Under the pieces are notes generated by a model. The model saw only the letters and a list, made by a program, of their open reading frames with translations. It ran no database searches and was not told the DNA's origin. Below, piece by piece: positions 6,033 through 8,841 of a stretch of DNA of 8,841 nucleotides (positions are counted from its first letter, which is position 1; each line of letters begins with the position of its first letter). Source of the DNA: Sphingomonadales bacterium (GTDB lineage Bacteria; Pseudomonadota; Alphaproteobacteria; Sphingomonadales; Sphingomonadaceae); contig JAAFIT010000067.1 of the NCBI GenBank assembly GCA_013298745.1, forward strand, positions 1-8,841, read 5' to 3'. Position numbers and translations under genes: made by a program.

Positions 6033-6485
6033 GATGGTCAGGTTCAAAAAGGCGGCGAAGCTGACCCAGGCCAGATAGGGCAGGATCAGCATCGCCGCCT
6101 TTACCGAGATCGGCCACAGCCCCACCACCAGCGCGACCAGCGACGCCCACAGGAACACCACTTCGATCAGCGCCCAATCGGGGCGTTGTGCCTTGAAGAA
6201 CAACGGGCTCCAGGCGAGGTGGCAGAGGCCATTGACGGCAAACAGGATGAGGATGCTGCGCTGATCGGCAGGGCTGTCGGCAGCGTTCCACGCAATCACC
6301 GCGCTCCACGCCGCCAGCCCGAGGATGATCGTCCATGCCGGACCAAAGGCCCAACCGGGCGGCTGCCATGACGGCTTGTTGAGCCGGGCATACCATTCAG
6401 TCCGCGGGGTCATCAGCCCGCCGATCAGGCACAGCCCCACCGCCCAGGCGATGGCGGCGGCGATGACGGGATCGAAATCATTCAT
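6006..6485 (-). CDS. tspO: TspO/MBR family membrane protein (tryptophan-rich sensory protein)
   Basis: The 159-residue protein has five predicted membrane helices at about 5-23, 46-68, 76-96, 103-122 and 127-150, the TspO topology. Family motifs are in order: WYARLNKPSWQPPGWAFGPA (31-50), the Trp-Ser-Phe-Phe element HLAWSPLFF (89-97), and LPYLAWVSFAAFLNL (135-149), where the family has a Pro-Tyr...Trp...Phe-Ala...Asn signature. W/P residues in the first loop line the porphyrin or ligand pocket in known structures. Bacterial TspO proteins bind tetrapyrroles and affect pigment or stress regulation; in Rhodobacter the protein controls photosynthesis genes. No tetrapyrrole gene is nearby, so the role here is open. 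The ATG at 6485 is preceded by GAAG seven bases upstream, a modest ribosome site. It is transcribed divergently from the desulfhydrase gene and its 3' end lies within the convergent hairpin. Confidence 0.9.
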   Translation of the reverse strand: MNDFDPVIAAAIAWAVGLCLIGGLMTPRTEWYARLNKPSWQPPGWAFGPAWTIILGLAAWSAVIAWNAADSPADQRSILILFAVNGLCHLAWSPLFFKAQRPDWALIEVVFLWASLVALVVGLWPISVKAAMLILPYLAWVSFAAFLNLTIVRLNPRTG

Positions 6486-6489
6486 GTAA

Positions 6490-6520
6490 CGGCTTCATAC
6501 ACGCTTTCACCGGGAAGCCG
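6490..6520. repeat. 7-bp inverted repeat in the tspO / desulfhydrase divergent region
   Basis: CGGCTTC (6490-6496) and GAAGCCG (6514-6520) are perfect inverted copies separated by 17 bp. Each contains GAAG, which on its own strand lies just upstream of an ATG (tspO 6485 on minus, and ATG 6523 on plus), so the symmetry may come from two ribosome sites rather than an operator. Promoters for both genes should lie in this 76-bp region, but I see no convincing -35/-10 pair. Confidence 0.4.
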
Positions 6521-6561
6521 GCATGGTTGCTTTGCACCGCGGTCACGGGCATCACGGAGAC

Positions 6562-7572
6562 ATGAACCTCGCTCGCTTTCCCCGCCGCCGGTACACCCCC
6601 GGTTTCACGCCGCTTGAACCGTTGCCGCGTCTGTCCGCCGCGCTGGGCGGGCCGGAAATCTGGATCAAGCGTGACGACCTGCTCGGCCTCGCCGCTGGCG
6701 GCAACAAAACCCGCAAGCTCGAATTCCTCGTCGCCGAGGCGCTGGCGCAAGGTGCCGATACGCTCGTCACCGTCGGCGCGCCGCAATCGAACCATTGCCG
6801 GTTGACGTTGGCAGCGGCGGCCAAGGAAGGCCTGAAGTGCCGGCTCGTCATCGAGGAACGTGTGCCGGGCACCTATGCGCATGAAGCGCTCGGCAACAAT
6901 CTGCTGTTCGACCTGATGGGGGTGGAGAGCGTTCGCGTCGTACCGCTTGGCGCCGATCTGGCCGCCGAAATGGCCGTGGAGGCTGCTGCCGTCCGCGCAC
7001 GCGGGGGCGTGCCCTACACCATCGCCGGTGGCGGTTCGACACCCCTGGGTGCACTTGGTTACGCCGCCTGTGCCGCCGAAATCATGGACCAGTCCTTCGA
7101 TCTCGGCGTCGCCTTTGATGCCATCGTCGTCGCCAGCGGCAGCGCCGGCACGCATTCCGGCCTGCTCGCCGGGCTGGTGGCGCTCAACACCGGCGTGCCG
7201 CTGACCGGCATCAACGTCCGTCGTCCGCGCGCCGAGCAGGAAGGCAATGTCCACAAGCTGGCGGTCGCCACCGCCGAACTGATGGGCACTCCGGCACCGT
7301 CGCGCGACTCGGTCGTCGCGCTCGATGAATGGGTTGGTCCCGGCTATTCGCTGCCGACCACCAGCATGGTCGAAGCGGTCCGGATGCTCGCGTCGCTCGA
7401 AGGCGTGCTGCTCGATCCGGTCTACAGCGGCAAGGCGATGGCCGGGCTGATCGGCCTTGTCCGTCGCGGCGATTTCCACGCCGGGCAGCGGGTCTGCTTC
7501 GTCCATACCGGCGGCAGCCCATCGCTCCACGCCTATGCCCGCGATCTGCGCGATCCGGCTTTGAACGGCTGA
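6562..7572 (+). CDS. dcyD: D-cysteine desulfhydrase (PLP-dependent, ACC deaminase family)
   Basis: This 336-residue fold-type II PLP enzyme is predicted to convert D-cysteine to pyruvate, hydrogen sulfide and ammonia in the cytoplasm. The Schiff-base lysine is K49 in AAGGNKTRKLEF. QSNHCR (75-80), the phosphate-binding ASGSAGTHSG (191-200) and DPVYSGKAMAGL (285-296) follow. ACC deaminase has Glu and Leu at two active-site positions where D-cysteine desulfhydrases have Ser/Thr and Thr; here these are S289 (VYSG) and T316 (VHTGG), which supports desulfhydrase. I chose ATG 6562 because homologues begin MNLARFPRR and the 13 codons from the in-frame ATG 6523 are poor in G/C third positions; however, 6523 has better Shine-Dalgarno spacing (GGGAAG, 5 bases), whereas GGAG before 6562 is only 2 bases away. 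The racemase gene starts 8 bp downstream, indicating an operon. Confidence 0.88.
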   Translation: MNLARFPRRRYTPGFTPLEPLPRLSAALGGPEIWIKRDDLLGLAAGGNKTRKLEFLVAEALAQGADTLVTVGAPQSNHCRLTLAAAAKEGLKCRLVIEERVPGTYAHEALGNNLLFDLMGVESVRVVPLGADLAAEMAVEAAAVRARGGVPYTIAGGGSTPLGALGYAACAAEIMDQSFDLGVAFDAIVVASGSAGTHSGLLAGLVALNTGVPLTGINVRRPRAEQEGNVHKLAVATAELMGTPAPSRDSVVALDEWVGPGYSLPTTSMVEAVRMLASLEGVLLDPVYSGKAMAGLIGLVRRGDFHAGQRVCFVHTGGSPSLHAYARDLRDPALNG

Positions 7573-7580
7573 GTTGCGCC

Positions 7581-8252
7581 ATGCGCTGGCGCACCATCGG
7601 CGTTATCGGCGGCATGGGGCCAGCGGCAACGGCGGACTTCATGGCACGGCTGGTGGCGGGCGCAAACGCGGCGCGCGATGCCGATCACCCGCGGGTGCTG
7701 ATCGATTCAAATCCGCACGTCCCCGATCGCAACGCCGCCATCGCCGGCACTGGTCCGTCGCCGGGGCCGGTGCTCGCGGGAATGGCCGCGAATCTGCTGG
7801 CGCAAGGCGCCGAGGTGCTGGCGATGCCGTGCAACGCTGCGCATGGCTGGGCCAATGATGTCCGCGCCGTTGCGGGAAAGCGCTTTGTCGATATCATCGA
7901 CACGGCCATCGCAGCAGCGATGCAGCACAACACCCGCCGGATCGGCGTCATCGCTATCGGCGCGACACTCGATGGCCGGCTTTACGATCGCGCGTCAGTG
8001 CCGGTCATCGCCGCTGACAGAGTGCTCGTGCAGCCCCTGGTGAACAGCATCAAGGGCGGCGACACCGGCCCGGCGGTGGCGACGGCAATGGCAGCGATCG
8101 CTGCCGGGTTGGTCGCAGACGGTGCCGATGTGATCATCGCCGCCTGCACCGAAGTGCCGCTGGTGCTCGGCGCTTCGGCGGTCGCCGTGCCGCTGATCGA
8201 TGCCACGGCGGCGCTGGCCAGTGCCACCCTCGCCGCAGCGAGGCTAGGATAG
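7581..8252 (+). CDS. Aspartate/glutamate racemase family protein
   Basis: The 223-residue protein belongs to the PLP-independent two-cysteine racemases. The opening TIGVIGGMGPAATADF (5-20) is the glycine-rich start of the aspartate racemase branch. The first catalytic Cys is C84 in AMPCNAAH, the second C189 in AACTEVPLVL, so both acid-base residues are present. NTRRIGVIAIGATLDGRLY (117-135) starts the second half-domain. MPCNAAH has Ala where MPCNTAH is more usual, a small substrate-pocket change. The ATG lies 8 bp after the desulfhydrase stop with only a weak GAG upstream, consistent with coupled translation; longer readings of the frame run back inside the upstream gene and are not credible. 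The likely substrate is Asp or Glu, but family members also racemise other amino acids, hydantoins or maleate, so the substrate is unproven. With the desulfhydrase it suggests D-amino-acid metabolism. Confidence 0.85.
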   Translation: MRWRTIGVIGGMGPAATADFMARLVAGANAARDADHPRVLIDSNPHVPDRNAAIAGTGPSPGPVLAGMAANLLAQGAEVLAMPCNAAHGWANDVRAVAGKRFVDIIDTAIAAAMQHNTRRIGVIAIGATLDGRLYDRASVPVIAADRVLVQPLVNSIKGGDTGPAVATAMAAIAAGLVADGADVIIAACTEVPLVLGASAVAVPLIDATAALASATLAAARLG

Positions 8253-8273
8253 CCCTGTTGCCGCCCGCCGAAA

Positions 8274-8291
8274 CGCCATATCAGCATGGCG
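8274..8291 (+). other. Short inverted repeat between the racemase and alcohol dehydrogenase genes
   Basis: CGCCAT (8274-8279), loop ATCAGC, ATGGCG (8286-8291) form a 6-bp stem in the 63-bp gap, with no T-tract. It may be a weak terminator or incidental. It leaves open whether the dehydrogenase belongs to the same transcript. Confidence 0.3.
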
Positions 8292-8315
8292 CCACCTGAA
8301 CCGGAGACACACCCC

Positions 8316-8841
8316 ATGCAGACCACCGCCGCCGTGCTCGATGCCGGCAATCAGGCGCGTCCTTTTGCCGAAACCAGGCCATTGCGGCTGGCAACGCTCG
8401 ATCTGGCCGCGCCACAGGCGGGCGAGTTGCTGGTTCGCATCGAGGCGGCGGGGCTTTGCCATTCCGATCTGTCGGTCGTCGATGGCAATCGCAACCGGCC
8501 GGTGCCGATGGCGCTGGGGCATGAAGCCTGCGCGACGGTGGTCGAAGTCGGTGATGGCTCACGCTTTGTGCCTGGCGACCGGGTGGTGCTGGCCTTCCTG
8601 CCGTCGTGCGGCCATTGCACGTCGTGCGTGTCGGGCACGCCCTGGCTATGCGCCGAAGCGGCTGCCGCCAATGGCCGGGGTGAGCTGATCGGTGGCGGCC
8701 GGCGGTTGAGTGAGCATGGCCATGCTGTCCACCATCACCTCGGCGTGTCGGCCTTCGCCGGCCATGCGGTGATCGACCAGCGTTCGGCGGTGAAGATCGA
8801 TGCCGATGTGCCACCCAATATCGCCGCGCTGTTCGGTTGCG
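8316..8841 (+). CDS. Zinc-dependent alcohol dehydrogenase (MDR superfamily), N-terminal part
   Basis: The frame is open from ATG 8316 to the window end, giving 175 residues of a protein that is usually about 370. It is a medium-chain zinc dehydrogenase, oxidising an alcohol to an aldehyde or ketone with NAD. Catalytic zinc ligands are C48 in AAGLCHSDL and the GHE motif H69-E70; the third (Cys near 174, in LFGC) is at the edge. The structural zinc lobe is complete: C98, C101, C104 and C112 in PSCGHCTSCVSG...WLC. A His-rich stretch HGHAVHHHLG (134-143) occupies the position before the second catalytic segment, as in class III-like relatives. GGAG (8303-8306) precedes the ATG by 9 bases. It may belong to the preceding operon or start a new one; the Rossmann domain and substrate specificity lie outside the window. 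Confidence 0.88.
   Translation, partial: MQTTAAVLDAGNQARPFAETRPLRLATLDLAAPQAGELLVRIEAAGLCHSDLSVVDGNRNRPVPMALGHEACATVVEVGDGSRFVPGDRVVLAFLPSCGHCTSCVSGTPWLCAEAAAANGRGELIGGGRRLSEHGHAVHHHLGVSAFAGHAVIDQRSAVKIDADVPPNIAALFGC

Noticed and set aside
5776..6396. Minus-strand open frame of 206 codons covering the second VOC and tspO region
   Set aside because: It conflicts with the tspO gene on the same strand in a different frame and with the VOC gene opposite; no motif is present.
6478..7530. Minus-strand open frame of 350 codons opposite the desulfhydrase
   Set aside because: The plus strand encodes a full PLP enzyme with all motifs; the antisense product has no recognisable domain and is rich in His/Arg/Gly as expected from a shadow frame.
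7329..7580. Extension of the racemase by 84 residues upstream of 7581
   Set aside because: It overlaps the desulfhydrase gene in another frame and its translation is Arg-rich shadow sequence; family similarity begins at the MRWRTIGVIGG start.
8447..8766. His-rich stretch of the alcohol dehydrogenase as an unusual metal-binding insert
   Set aside because: The catalytic and structural zinc motifs are standard, and an HHH segment at this position is common in class III-like relatives, so it is not notable.
1..8841. Mobile elements, CRISPR arrays, tRNA or rRNA genes, attachment sites
   Set aside because: No transposase or integrase sequence, no regularly spaced repeats, no cloverleaf or rRNA-like segment seen; composition looks uniform across the window.

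Overview
The window reads as a high-GC alphaproteobacterial chromosome segment, most likely from a sphingomonad (order Sphingomonadales). The reasons are the strong G/C bias at third codon positions, a sphingomonad-style TonB-dependent receptor (TBDR) with a clear TonB box, and the mix of VOC-fold, alpha/beta-hydrolase and class III CoA-transferase genes around an IclR regulator. This is inference from families and base composition; no taxonomic marker gene is present. I see no tRNA, rRNA, CRISPR array, insertion sequence or phage gene, and nearly all of the DNA is coding.

Left part (1-1151): the C-terminal 100 residues of a class III (CaiB/BaiF) CoA-transferase are followed 11 bp later by a PcaR/PcaU/PobR-like IclR regulator. 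A short GC-rich hairpin follows the regulator gene.

Middle part (1152-5993): a 185-bp intergenic region carries two tandem perfect 13-bp palindromes of the form TTCGNNTNNCGAA. They lie on and beside a possible promoter and are the best candidate operator for the adjacent IclR protein. Downstream is a tight same-strand set: TonB-dependent receptor, WrbA-type NAD(P)H:quinone oxidoreductase, a VOC protein with an intact metal triad, an alpha/beta-hydrolase, and after a 72-bp gap a second VOC protein lacking two of the usual metal ligands. Two Shine-Dalgarno sequences overlap upstream stop codons, and the hydrolase start overlaps the preceding stop, so translation is probably coupled. A reasonable hypothesis is a substrate-inducible uptake and catabolism operon for an aromatic or quinone-forming compound: receptor import, quinone reduction, ring cleavage, hydrolysis. 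The substrate cannot be read from the sequence.

Right part (5994-8841): a tspO gene on the minus strand converges on the second VOC gene, and a long hairpin spans the convergence point and contains the tspO stop codon. Divergent from tspO is a gene set for a D-cysteine desulfhydrase (PLP fold, with the residues that separate it from ACC deaminase), an Asp/Glu-type racemase, and the N-terminal 175 residues of a zinc-dependent alcohol dehydrogenase cut by the window end. The first two suggest D-amino-acid turnover. The genes are individually ordinary; the most distinctive items are the paired palindromic operator and the uncharacterised operon it appears to control.
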